A stretch of DNA of 64,000 bases, taken from contig JAGQDJ010000021.1 of NCBI GenBank assembly GCA_022885665.1, forward strand, positions 346,456-410,455, in the 5' to 3' direction. The notes below the pieces were generated by a model. The model saw only the letters and a program-made list of their open reading frames with translations, made no database searches and was not told the origin of the DNA. This DNA comes from Triops longicaudatus (lineage: Eukaryota; Arthropoda; Branchiopoda; Notostraca; Triopsidae). Both the position numbers and the translations under genes were made by a program. Of the stretch, positions 1 to 12,000 are shown in pieces (position 1 is the first letter of the stretch; each line of letters starts with the position of its first letter).

Positions 1-778
1 AAATGTTGAGGGCATCTAGTATGATTAAGTATATACAGCACGCAGCGGTGCAGACTTTGTAAGGCAACAAAGACAGCGACAAGGACGGTTCGTACAAGCC
101 GAAAAGAGTGAAAGCTCTTTGATTCGCGCGCAAAAAAGGACGGTGAGCCGATGCGCGGCGTTGACTTTATTTGCCAACCGTGGTGAGACTGCTGCAATTT
201 TGTACACCGTTAGCTCCCTAATGACAGAGTTGCCTTGTCCATAAAAAAGGTAGTCTAATAGAGTATCACAAACATACACAATAAAAGGTAATGAAAGCTT
301 TATCACCACCAGCAACAGGTGGACGGCTTTTTGTGTGTGTGTATAAAGAGGCCCAACGGTTACCGAAAATATTTGCTGTTATTTACCTTTTACCTGTATT
401 ATGGGGCCACTTGAAGAACTTTGGTGGGGAGCTTTTGTTACGATACAAAAAGCGGAAAATGAATGTCCCTTGCGGTTCTGAAAAATTGTTGCGTAGAAAG
501 ATTTCGGAGAAAACGGGCTGAACAAACTGGTTAGAGGTGGAAGAAGACGAATAAAAAGAATTCGACTCCCTCCGTAGGCAGCACAGTTGGGTGGCTGACA
601 AGTGACACGTGGAATTTCGCCTCTACTTTTATGCTGCTGTCATAGCTCATTCGCGCTAAAAATTTCCTGGGAAGAAGCGGTTAGGCCTTTATTTAGCCAT
701 TGGTCAGTCCAGTACTGCGAATACCAATGTAACTTTTCAATTGAACGCGTTCTCGTTGTGTTTTCATTTATCATTTTA

Positions 779-1123
779 CAGTAGCAATCTTGCTATAGCG
801 AATCTTATTTTTTAACAAATTGTCTTCCATAGTGAACGAAGTTTGAGGTCTCGAATTGCACAAATGTGCAGAAAAAGCGCCCAGTGAAACGAAGTTCGAA
901 TATACCAAACAGTTTTCTTTTGTGTTTCGGGGAAGTTATAAAGAGTTCTAAAGAGTTACTGTGTTCTCATAAATTTCTTTATAACTTTGTAAGTGCGAGT
1001 ATAAAGTTGTAACGAACATTTTTGAAACGAATTGTCGGCTATAAAGAATGATATAACGAACTTCGCACATACTAAACTATCATTTTTGATCCCGAAATGT
1101 TCGCTATAACAAGATTCTAGTGT
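779..1123. mobile_element. Pogo/Tigger-like MITE, non-autonomous
   Basis: The left end CAGTAGCAATCTTGCTATAG and the reverse complement of the right end (CACTAGAATCTTGTTATAG) form imperfect terminal inverted repeats about 345 bp apart. TA flanks both sides, as expected for pogo/Tigger target duplication. There is no transposase ORF. The TA(T/C)AACGA-type ends recur elsewhere in the window. Confidence 0.65.
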
Positions 1124-1136
1124 ACTACACGTGTTA

Positions 1137-1212
1137 TTATTTTAAAAGTAGAATTTTATTTTAAAAGTAGAATTTTATTTTAAAAGTAGAATTTTATTTT
1201 AAAAGTAGAATT
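1137..1212. repeat. Tandem repeat, 4 x 19 bp
   Basis: Four exact copies of the AT-rich unit TTATTTTAAAAGTAGAATT, directly followed by a decayed partial unit. It lies between two MITE copies. Confidence 0.9.
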
Positions 1213-1304
1213 TAAAAGTATTAGAATTTCGTTAGAAAAGTTTGCCCTAAAACGAGATTCTACCATATTTTCCTATTTTTATTTCCAAAGTATTATAACC
1301 AACT

Positions 1305-1452
1305 AGAATCGCGTTATAGCCAACTCTTTCTCAGCGAGTTGTCGGTTTTTAAGATCATAAAGTATGAAAAGAAAAAGTGTCCGATACAACAAACTTTGCG
1401 TGTACCGTTTTTTTCTGTTCCCGGGAGGTTCATTATAACGAGGTTCTGCTGT
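1305..1452. mobile_element. Pogo/Tigger-like MITE fragment
   Basis: Starts near CTAGAATCGCGTTATAGCC and ends with TTCATTATAACGAGGTTCTG before CTGTA, an inverted-repeat pair like the element at 779-1123. About 150 bp, with no coding capacity. Confidence 0.55.
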
Positions 1453-3877
1453 ACACTATTTTTCTTTTTAGCTTTTCTTAAATTTAGCTCGTTTTAAGCT
1501 TATTTTTATTTCTCGATTATTTTAGTTTCATAAACTTTTATTGTACTAAAAAAAAGTTTGTCTAGGAGTTATTTTTTATGATTATTTTGTTTTCGAGGGG
1601 AAAATTGTTCGGGACGAAGGTTGAAGAAAAGACACGTGCGGTTGTCCTTGAAAAGCTGGGGGAAATGGGGGGTCTCGTTTTCCAAAGTTGTGTGTTCATT
1701 CGCATATTTAGTCCGTGCGCTACAAAAAGGAGGCGTTCTGCAGTGATGTTGGCATTCGACGTATTGGAATTACTGCGGACGTCATAGAGTTGAATTTTTG
1801 TTGGCTCATGTTGATTATAAATGAGTTTGCTGCTCCCTTCATCCCCCATTGTGCTGATGTCATGGCGATGTAATCAGACACCTCTAGGAGCTTCATAAGA
1901 AGCGATCATCTCTCATATACGCGGATGGGTGTCCGGAGAGTGCAGCAATAGCATACCAAGATTAGCAGCGCCCAAAAACAAAAAAATAAAATAAGTGTAC
2001 CTTGACTTCCAGCAGTCCACTTCGCTCTAGTAAAATTCCTTTTCGCGCAAACGGACGAAACAGATTGGCGTTTGAAGGTGCAAGACGCCAACCGTCCCAG
2101 GAAAAACTTCCCTAACCGCAAATGTGCAGAATCAGAACTTAATTTTGGACGGAGAAGAATAAAGAAGTTTAACTGGTTCGAATCACGAGTGGTCAATCAC
2201 CCTGGTAGTGGGTTGCGAGAGATGCAGTCTTTCCTCATCGCAAGTGGAACTAAATTCGTGTTACGTTAGGACTTTTCCTTCTATTTGGGTTCCGAGAGTG
2301 TAAGCCATGACATCCCACCCCCCTTGAACCATGTCGGATGCCTGGTACCCAGTTTCCACGAAATGCCACAACCCGAAACTGGAAGTGGGTGTCGAAAAAG
2401 GTCTGTCATTACTAGCCGCAGATTGAAGAAACAACGGAGCCAAAGTTGAAGGCCAAGGGAAAGGAAAAAAACGTTTAAGGTCTTTGAAAAGTTCATTCTT
2501 TATATGTCGTATTCAATGTATGTCTATACTACACGATGAACTGAGATTTGTGGAGGATGTCATGAGACTTTGTCGTTAATGCTACGGGGTTTCCGTGTGT
2601 CCCCGGCTAACTTCCCGACCAAATGGAAACATGCAAGAAGCCATTTATGTGTGTGTGAGGTCGAACTGTCTGGAGGTGCTTAGGCACTGCAACTCCTAGA
2701 AAGACAGGGATGAGACACATGAGAACTAGATCTACGATGTGTTTTAAGAGCTTCCGGGAGCCGGCCTCGTTAAGAAACAGAGACAATTGGGACAACAATG
2801 CAGTAACTAACTTGCATGACTGAGATACAGCTTACAGATAGGGATTGAGAGCTTGCGGTACTCTTCTATTATACCGTTCGACTTGTTCGGTCCTAAGAGC
2901 CTCTATGGTGGAATAATTGTACGGTCGAAGCCTACTTATCCGGCCTGGCTGTAATCAGACATAATATCTACTAGACTCTTCTCTGCAAATCGACTTTCGA
3001 TGATGCACATTCGAGAATAAATGCATCAGATTTAACGCAATACTGAGAGATGTGAAAATGAGTCATGAAATTAAACGATTGCTGTTACAATGACCTATAA
3101 ATATTTAAACGCGAACATACTCATATTCTTTTTTCTTTTTGCGCGTTAATGCTGTTTTTATTAATTTTATTCATTAGCTAGCCTTCCGTTTACTCAGACC
3201 GAGGTCTAGTTCCTTAAATGCTGGATAAGCTACTACGTACTTAGCTTTCATTTAACGAAGAAAACACAGTTGCTACGTTATGGGTTATTTAAGCCATATA
3301 TGACAGGAACCTTCCATTTTTTTCAGAATACGAGGGCAATATTTCTCTTAAACAAAGGCTACTGAACGATTATGTGACTTGTTTATTTCTTTTTATTTTA
3401 CGCGTCTACAATCGAACCTGATATAAGTGCACTTCACTTCTTTCATAGGGTATTTAACTAAATCCAACTTTGTTTAGAGTGGTCTAACATAACGGACGTA
3501 ACCTAACGGTAACGATCACGTGTAAGTTAACTAGTTTTACCGTACAAAATATAGTCTACATAACTTAACCAAACATAACAACTTAATCATACGTATTGCA
3601 CTGTAACGAAGTTTATAAATGGAAACATAAATGCCAGTTTTTTAAGCAAAAAAAAAAAAATAGTTTTTGGTAACGTTACTTAACCTAACTGAAATAATTT
3701 TTCAAAGCTTGTGAAATCCCCATTCGTTTGTGGCAAAATTCTTCAATTGTGATCTCTTTTTAAAAGAAATATCTTGTCTCATATGCAAACGTTAATATGT
3801 TTAATGTTTGTCTGCTTTGCGTGTATTGAATCTCGGATATGTCATTTCCCTCCTCTTGTACTGAATTAAAATAAATA

Positions 3878-3937
3878 TTGGAAATTATTTGAAAATATTG
3901 GAAAGTATTTGCAAATATTAGAAAATATTTGCAAGTA
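3878..3937. repeat. Tandem repeat, 3 x 20 bp, diverged
   Basis: Three imperfect copies of a unit like TTGGAAAGTATTTGCAAATA, followed by a partial fourth unit. Confidence 0.8.
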
Positions 3938-6669
3938 TTGCAAAATCAAAGTCAAAGGGGTTGTAGTATAAGACCTCTGGGTGTGTCTTTTTAACATTGA
4001 AACTAAACGTGCAAGTCAAAGAAGATTTTTGTCTCTCTCTCTGTATTTCGTCTAATTCACACACGAAACAGAAACCTCGGACTGCGGAGGAAAAGTGATT
4101 CAGACTTGATAATTGTCTTGCTAACAGTCTTGGACGGTAGATATTTTGGCTTCCGGGTGGAAACAGAAACAAGAGAACATTTTCAGGGTAGTTTTATGGC
4201 ACTCTGAAACCTTTCCGCAGTATTGGTGCCACTTTCCGACACGAATGTGAATCTAGGGGTGAAGGGGGGGGGTATAGGGTGGAGGTCGAGACCGCTAAGA
4301 CAAAGATGACCGATTTGGTAGACAATTTTTCTGGCGTTGGCTCGGTAAAAAGGGGGAAATTGTGAAAGAATTGGATTCGGCATGGTTGTTGGCTATAGGT
4401 AACTGGCATGTGTCCATCCGGACTTGAATCTCATAAGAAGGATCGGTTGGTGGTGTAGTCGTGATGATGGACCATAGCCTTGTCCTAATGACAGTGGCCG
4501 GCAGGCGCGAAGTCAAGAGCCCCCCCTTGTCATTGCCGTGGCGTTGGCAGTACCATAGGTTTCTCCCATTTGCCTTCCCTTTCCGTATCATTTTCTTCCA
4601 GGCCGGCCAGCTCGGTCGGCAAAAGGGTCGCGCGCAAAAGTCTTGACTATTTTTATATTATATGTATTTCGGCCTCTCCGCAACTTTTCCCGAGTTTTCC
4701 TCCGCTCTACTCTCTCTACCTTTTCGGCCGGGGTGGGCGTGAATGGAAGGTTACCTTTTTCCAAGGAGAGCGCTGGAACCACCTGCTCCGCCTATGGCTC
4801 CAACCAGCGCATTAAACAACCTATGGCGCTTGAGCCTAAAGTCTCAGAAAATAGCTAGAAATGCCAGGTCCGGGAGAGGTTACATTTTCTCCGATCTGCG
4901 AAAAGCCTGTACACCTCCTTAAATAGTGTCAACTTACACGTTTACGATGTTGCGGCGGGACTCAATTTGTTTCTCGGTACTAAAACCCCCTGCGAAAGAC
5001 TTTTTTCCCGTATTTGCACCCTGCTGGGAGTGGGGATGACGGGGCCCAAGAGATTAGAGACGCGCTGTTCTCTATCTTTGGAGTCTGTAGTGGAAATTAA
5101 AAAGCCTCTTTCTGGAGATTCAAGCCAACAGGCTGCAAAGAACCTTTCGCTCTTACTTTAGGCCAAGAGGAGTGTCTACTTCGATATCACAGGGGAATAA
5201 GATAGGAATCTTTTGGTTCCTTGCACACGTATAGGCTGTTTTGAATGGAGCTCCATCAAAACCTCGAGCCCTGAAAGCATCAAAAGGTAGGGTCGGTTGG
5301 AATTCTGATATATAAAAGGAAATTTATCCGTTAAAGTACGGAATGCAGTATCCACCGGTGAGTATGTAATGTAACAAAAGGAAAAAAAGTAGGAAAAAGT
5401 CGGATTAATTGATTGGGATCTTAAAGCGCTCGAGAAAAAAAAGCGTCTCTTTTTGAAGCCCCGGCACCCTCATCTCCCAACACAGCATCCTCACCTGCTA
5501 TAGCTGGTGCAAGGGTCAATAGTATAGATACAGTAGTTAGAAGACCCCCCGGAGGACTCTGGTTTGGTTTCAAGTTGAAGAGGAAGGAAGACCGGGTGAA
5601 ACTGAAAAATGTCTTTTGAATCGTCCGCCATGGGCAAGGCCAGGTAGTGTAGCTTTGGCCTCGGTTTGGTGAACACGCGCTCGGCACCAAACCCACGGTG
5701 AGTCGGGAGGCATAGGTGTTCTTGTGCAGGCTTTTCTGTGTTTCTTATCAGTTTGGGTTTGAATGGCAAACGGGGCCGTGTGTTAGTGATTTGCATGTCT
5801 TGTGCCTTATTTTCGCACCTGTACCGAAACTCGGTGGCATACCTGGAATATCTTACGAGATTTCGGCACTGTTGGGTTGTGATCCGGGCAAAAATTCCTG
5901 ATTGACAATCTTGGAGCCAAGCCGTGGCCCGTTGTTGGACTCAATTAAGGTTTTCGTCAAGCTGTCGCTGGGAAATGCACGGAGCCCCCGACCACAAGAC
6001 ACAGGACAGGACGACGAAAGCACAAAGGATTAGGCAGCATTTTGATCCCCTCGGTCGTTTTTGATCAACACGGAGTCTCCACGCGAGTTTTATAAGTCTA
6101 GACGGAGGATTTATTTGAAAAAGATCATTCACGTGGAAAGGAAGGACCTCGGTGCAAGTGCCATAAGGGTCCACTGAGGGAAAAGAGGATGAGAGGTCCC
6201 TGTCATTGCTGTGCTGTGTTGTGTGTTGAAAGGAGCGAGTACAGCTGTTGAAAACATTCATCCAAAGCTGTGCTAGGTTATCGTGACATAAACGTCGAGT
6301 GTGAAGCCATTTGTGTATTGTGAAAGGAGAACTGAGAAAAGGCACTTAAGTGCGTTTTTTTATTCATACACATGGGATTAAAATAACCAAAAAATATACC
6401 CAAAATGGAGCTTAATAGTATGGTGTGTGACCAAGAAAGTCGGACGTCGCCTAACACGGTTCTAACAGAAACCATGAGCTTAGTCTCAACGGTAACCTCT
6501 GTCCATTATGACCGCATCACACCTGAACGTGACCGGGTAAGACAAAACGTGTCATATAAAGACATGTTTGTATTGTTTACTGTTTATAGGATTCGTCAAT
6601 GAAAGCTACTCAAGCAAAACATTCTTATACTAACCACACATTTGGTCAACAATGAAAGCTTCCATCGTA

Positions 6670-6691
6670 AATAATAATAATAATAATAATA
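6670..6691. repeat. (AAT)n microsatellite
   Basis: About seven AAT units in the non-coding region upstream of the first recognised TTC28 exon. Confidence 0.9.
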
Positions 6692-8944
6692 AGACTTCAG
6701 AAATATTCGCCAGACGGTAGATTGGAATACTTACCGCGAGTGAAGCTAGCATACAATGGTTTACGTAAGGTTGTTTTGCTTATTTGTTTTATGTTATTAT
6801 TTTTGCAGTTTATTTTTTAATGCTACAGTAATTTTTCTAACTGAAAGCTGAGGTTGGCCAAAGCAAGTGAAAGAAGGCAACGTCTATTGAATTTAGTATG
6901 CCTGCCTTGTCTTGATCGGCAAAGTGCGGCATGGGTGAAGAAAGTGGTTTTAGTAGGCCGAGAATCTTCCAGGGCGCAGCGTGAGTGGCACAGGGGTGCA
7001 ATTAGAGTCAATCAAGATGCAAAACTAATTCTGTTGGAAGTGGTCGCAGCCAATTTTCATAGCCTCATCCTTGCATAAGGAAATACCTGGTTGTATTCAT
7101 ACGAGTCACTTTATGGCGGTTTTTAGTTTCTTTTCTTTCGGGGAACGGAAAGCCAAACGAGACGGAGGAAGGTGAGCTTAAAAGTCTTTTGCGCTTCTCA
7201 CGTCTGTTGTTACGAGTCACGAAGCTAATGTCCGGAGTTTCGCAACGCCGTTGTGGGTTATTTTGGTATTCACAAAGTGTCATTACGCCAATCGTTGCTG
7301 TGCATGTGTTTTCGGTCAGCTGGCATTCTTATGGAAGGCTGTTTCGTGTTTCCCTCCAACGCCGCTTTCAAGTCGCTTGACCGGGGAAACCACGTCAACT
7401 CCGGCCTGCTTTGACAAGCCGTGGAACAACCGCTTTGGGGCTCTTAAGGCGTTGCGCGAAGGCGGCTGAATTGTAGCTTGCGTGTCTAGCCGACTCGCAG
7501 GCGTATTTCGGAAAGGTTAAGGGTTTTTAGAACTGGGAAGGTTACGAGGTCGTAATCATCTCTAGCTGAGACACACGGTCGTCTTTCTTCATGAAAATCA
7601 ACCCCTGTCGACCCCTCGACCTCGATGATTTCTACTTTTGTGCGCCCCCCACATCAGTGCATCAACAGAGCCACCTTTTTACCGCTCCAAAAGCTTGGAA
7701 GGCGCGTTTTGGGGCACAGGTAGGCACAGAAACAACTTGCTAGCTTGCAAGTTACCATCGTAAAGAAAGAAAGGGGAGAAAAAGGGGGCACGTGCCTGTA
7801 GCTTTTCAAGAGCCATGTTGCCTCTTTCTTCGCTTGACACTGATTTATGCTAAGGCAACCACTAAATTTAGGGGAAGGAAAAACTTGCGAAGATTTTGCT
7901 CAGCTTCTTATAATCGTTTGTATTCAGCAAAGGATCTCTTGCAACTCGGCCTATAACCTTTCGCAAAAGCTCTCCACCCACTTGATCCCTGTCTAGAGCG
8001 GTTCCAGAGTCTGAGAATCATAACTTAAAAGTACTGAAAGAGAGGATTATGGGGCTCGGGGTAAAGCTTCTTCCTTTCACCGCCCTGCTGTAATGCTTGA
8101 ACGCTTGAATTTGTGTACGTTAGGTACCCTGGATTCAACTAGTGGTGGAACCATGTGAGGACGTATGGGGGAAGCCTTTAGGATAATTGAAGGCTTGGCT
8201 GCGTCTGATGACAGCCCATTTTTCTGCGAGCCTAGGCAAAAATTTGGCGCTTTTTGGTCTCCTTGTGACAGGCAGCATTTTTCGTTAAATACAGGTCCGT
8301 TTTTAAAACCTTGAGCCCCTGTACCTGCGTTGCTGGGAAATCGCAAGTAATAGGAGGGTTTAAAGTCAAAGAAACGTTTCGGCTTCGATAAACAAGTCGC
8401 CGTTTATTCGTCATTTCTGCGTTTCGTGTCTAGCCAACCCATTAAAAGCCCATTTTGGGTCTGTCGCTCTGTGATTGCCTGTAGGATTCCGTAGTTAGGA
8501 GTTCGACAGGTGAGTTTGGTATTATGCAGTGGCATCCTTCCTGCAAGGGAAGGAAGCTTGTTACGCGTAAATGGTGCTGTGTGTACTCGTCGTATTGGCT
8601 AGGAGGTACCGGTGGGAGGTCTTGTACTTTTTCTGTCTATCTTAGTCTTGGGAAATATAGTTGGCTGGAGGAAATAATTTTGATCACGCGATGGACCATT
8701 TGACTCCGTTGTGGGAATATCAACAGTGTGATTTCTTTTCCACCAAAAAGTTTCAAAGGTAAACAGTGGCGTCCCACGATGGGTAGCCAAGGGTACTAGC
8801 GTCATACTTCTTGGAGGGTGGAAGAAAAATTGAATAATACTTAAGCAGGGTGTCGAACCCTTTGGAAAGTTGATCTCAAGGTTCATTCATACATTCTTGT
8901 CAGATGTAATTTTTACTGGCTTTTAACACGTCCTTTGCTTTCAG

Positions 8945-9092
8945 GCGTATTATCGACAAGGCGTAGCGCTACAATGCTTAGCGCGGCACTCGGACGCGTT
9001 GGCCGCCTTCAGCTCCGGCTTGGCTCAGGATCCCAAGTCATTGCAGTTACTGGCGGGACTAGTAGAAGCGGCCATGAAATCTCCATTACGAG
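8945..9092 (+). CDS. TTC28: TTC28 exon 1 of model (internal; N-terminal TPR)
   Basis: Follows a TTTCAG acceptor and ends at GTATGT, phase 0 in and phase 1 out. It encodes residues 1-49 of the partial protein, starting AYYRQGVALQ and ending near VEAAMKSPLR. It has no start codon of its own that fits the family, so at least one upstream exon is missing. Confidence 0.9.
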
Positions 9093-12000
9093 GTATGTAA
9101 CCACTTTGGACGACATGTGAAATTTTTTGGAAAATCCACCTCTATTCTAAAAAATAGAGAAATAAAAAATAGATTTTCTCTATTCTAAAAAATAGAGAAA
9201 ATGACAAGAAAGGTAAATAAACCAATAAACGACATGCAAACAAACGGGGCAATACTAGACATGATAAATATATTGAGCGAATTTTGCAGCGATTCACATT
9301 AAAGTCTCTTTATAAAGAACTTCTTGAGAATAGAAAAACATTCAACATGGTTCTACTGCAATATTAAAAAAAGTGTCTATGTCTTTTGATTATTTTAAGT
9401 TCCTTTTGAAGCTTTTTTATGTCGAAAAGTGTACTGTTTCGTAACTTCAGTTGTATCTTTTTTTCTATTTTTTTTACTGTGCAGCCACGTTCGAGCCGAC
9501 GTACCGACAGTTGCAGGCAATGCGACTTGATAAATCTCCGTTTGTAATTATCTCTGTGATCGGACAAGAGCTCCTAGCCGCCGCTCATTATCAGTCAGCT
9601 GTTGTCGTTTTGGAATCGGCTCTCCGGATCGGCACATGTTCTCTCAAATTAAGAGGATCCGTTTTTTCTGCCTTATCGTCTGCCTATTGGGCTTTGTCGT
9701 CGTTGGACAAGGTGAAGCATACTTTTAATCTATTTTTCTTTCTCTTCTTCGCCAAAGCGTCAGTTGTTCTATTGTGATGCGTTTCAGCGTTAAAGACTCG
9801 TTAGTAACTTTTATGGACCGCCTTTTTTGACGCGATCTTTGATTGTACCTTCGCCAGGCTATAAGTTATATGCAACAAGATTTGTCAGTGGCCAAGTCAC
9901 TGGGTGATACAGCGGGCGAAATTCGAGCTCACGGGAACTTGGGATCTGCGTATTTCAGCAAAGGCAATTACAAAGAAGCCTTAACTTCGCACCGATATCA
10001 GCTCGTGTTGGCAATGAAATGCAAAGATAACCACGCGGCTGCCGCAGCCCTCACATCCTTAGGTACTAAGTTTGGCTCATTTATTTTCTTTTCAAGCTCT
10101 CTTCGCAATTCCCCAGCGGTTGCGCTGGAAAGCTCATGTGTTATGGGGCTTGTGTTTTAACAAGACATGTAATGCTTAAGGTGTAGCATAAAATGGTATT
10201 TTATTGGCGTGCAGGTCATGTGTACACTGCCATTGGAGATTATCCCAACGCGCTCGCTTCCCACAAGCAGTGTCTTCAACTCGTGAAGCAATTAGGTGAT
10301 CGGCTCCAAGAAGCGCGTGAAGTCGGCAACGTAGGCGCTGTGTACCTGGCTATGGCAGACTTTGATGCGGCCGTCAATTGTCATCTAGAACACTTGCGAA
10401 TCGCCAAGCAACTCAAGAACAGCGTGGAAATGGCCCGAGCGTACTCAAACCTGGGTTCGTCACACCACTTCCGACGGAATTTCGAACAAGCCATTACGTT
10501 TCATAACCACGTCTTGCGAATTGCGGAAGAAATTGGCATCAAAAGTATCGAAGCGAGGGCATACGCGGGCCTAGGGCACGCTGCCAGATGCATGGGAGAT
10601 TATGCGCAGGTAAAAAAAAAGAACGAAGTAATCGGCAACCGTTCTTTTTTTATCGTCATCCAGAGAATCCATTTTTGGACATGCAACTCTCGGTTTCAAA
10701 CTTGAGAGGGGGGGATAAAGGTTCTGGGCTTTTTGTGCTTCATTGATGTGAATAGGGACCTGCCCAGATCTAACACTTTGGGTTATTGGTTTACGGTATG
10801 CGTTCTTTTCTCACAGGCTAAGCGATGGCACGAGCGACAGTTGGACATGGCCCTCAGCACGCGTGATAAAGTAGCTGAAGGACGCAGTCTATCCAACCTG
10901 GGTATCGTCTACCAATTATTGGGCGATCACGACGCAGCGCTCAAGTTACACCAAGCCCACTTGAATATTGCGCGAGTTCTCCAGGACCGGGCAGGCATGG
11001 GCCGGGCCTATGGTAACATCGGGAATGCCTATTCTGCCATGGGCTACTACGAGCAAGCAATCAAATACCATAAGCAAGAGTTGACCATCTCGAAGGAAGT
11101 GAACGATCGGTCGTCGGAAGCTTCGACGCACGGGAATTTGGCGGTGGCCTACCAAGCGTTGCACATGCATGACATGGCCATCCTCCATTACCATAGTCAT
11201 TTGAATATCGCGCGGGAACTGAAAGACACGGCCGGTGAAGCGTGTGCGTTGCTCAACTTGGGCAACTGCCACAGTTCACGAGGGGAATTTGCCCAAGCCG
11301 TGTCCTTCTACGAGAACTACTTGATGCTCTCGCAAGAACTGCAAGACGTAGAAGGCGAGGCGAAAGCTTGCCATTTTCTCGGTTATGCCCATTACTGCTT
11401 GGGCAATTTCAAAGAAGCTATTCGCTACTATGACCAAGATTTGACTTTAGCCAAAGACTTGCAAGACAAAATGAACATGGGAAGAGCCTACTGCAACCTG
11501 GGATTGGCCCACCTCGCGTTAGGAAATACCGAAACTGCCTTAGAATGCCAAAAATATTTCTTGAGTAAGTTTATGCTACCTGTAGTCAAAAAGTGAGCCC
11601 TGGGTCCCAGACCGGTTTCCCTGGGCTTGTAGTTGTAATGACCCTTTTTTCCGGCCTTTTTATGTTTTTCGTTGTGTTTGGACTGTTTTTATGGGAACGA
11701 TAACTTATTGTTATGCTCCTTTTCTTTTGCGCGTCATTTTAGCCATTGCTCACATGACCAAACACGTCGTGGGCAAGTTCCGAGCTTTGGGGAACATTGG
11801 TGATATCCTCGTAAAAATGAACAACTTTGACGAAGCTATTAACGTGTATTCCAAGCAACTGCAATTGGCCAAACAAGTGCAGGACAAAGGCTTAGCAGCA
11901 TCCGGCTACGCTGCCCTGGGCCTGGTACATCGCCATTTGCGCTGTTTTGATAAAGCCTTAGGTTACTATACGCAGGTGAGTTGACAGCCTCTTTTCCCGC

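Larger units (their letters stand above)
1..8944. other. Non-coding: 5' flank or first intron of TTC28
   Basis: I found no supported exon. Open frames here are 60-134 codons, overlap on both strands and resemble nothing I know. The missing TTC28 N-terminal exon(s) should lie here or further upstream, but I could not find a segment ending in the expected sequence before a donor. The region holds pogo-like MITEs (779-1123, 1305-1452), short tandem repeats (1137-1212, 3878-3937) and a short (AAT)n at 6670-6691. Confidence 0.6.

Noticed and set aside
10946..11272. 108-codon minus-strand ORF inside TTC28 exon 5
   Set aside because: Antisense shadow of a long coding exon.
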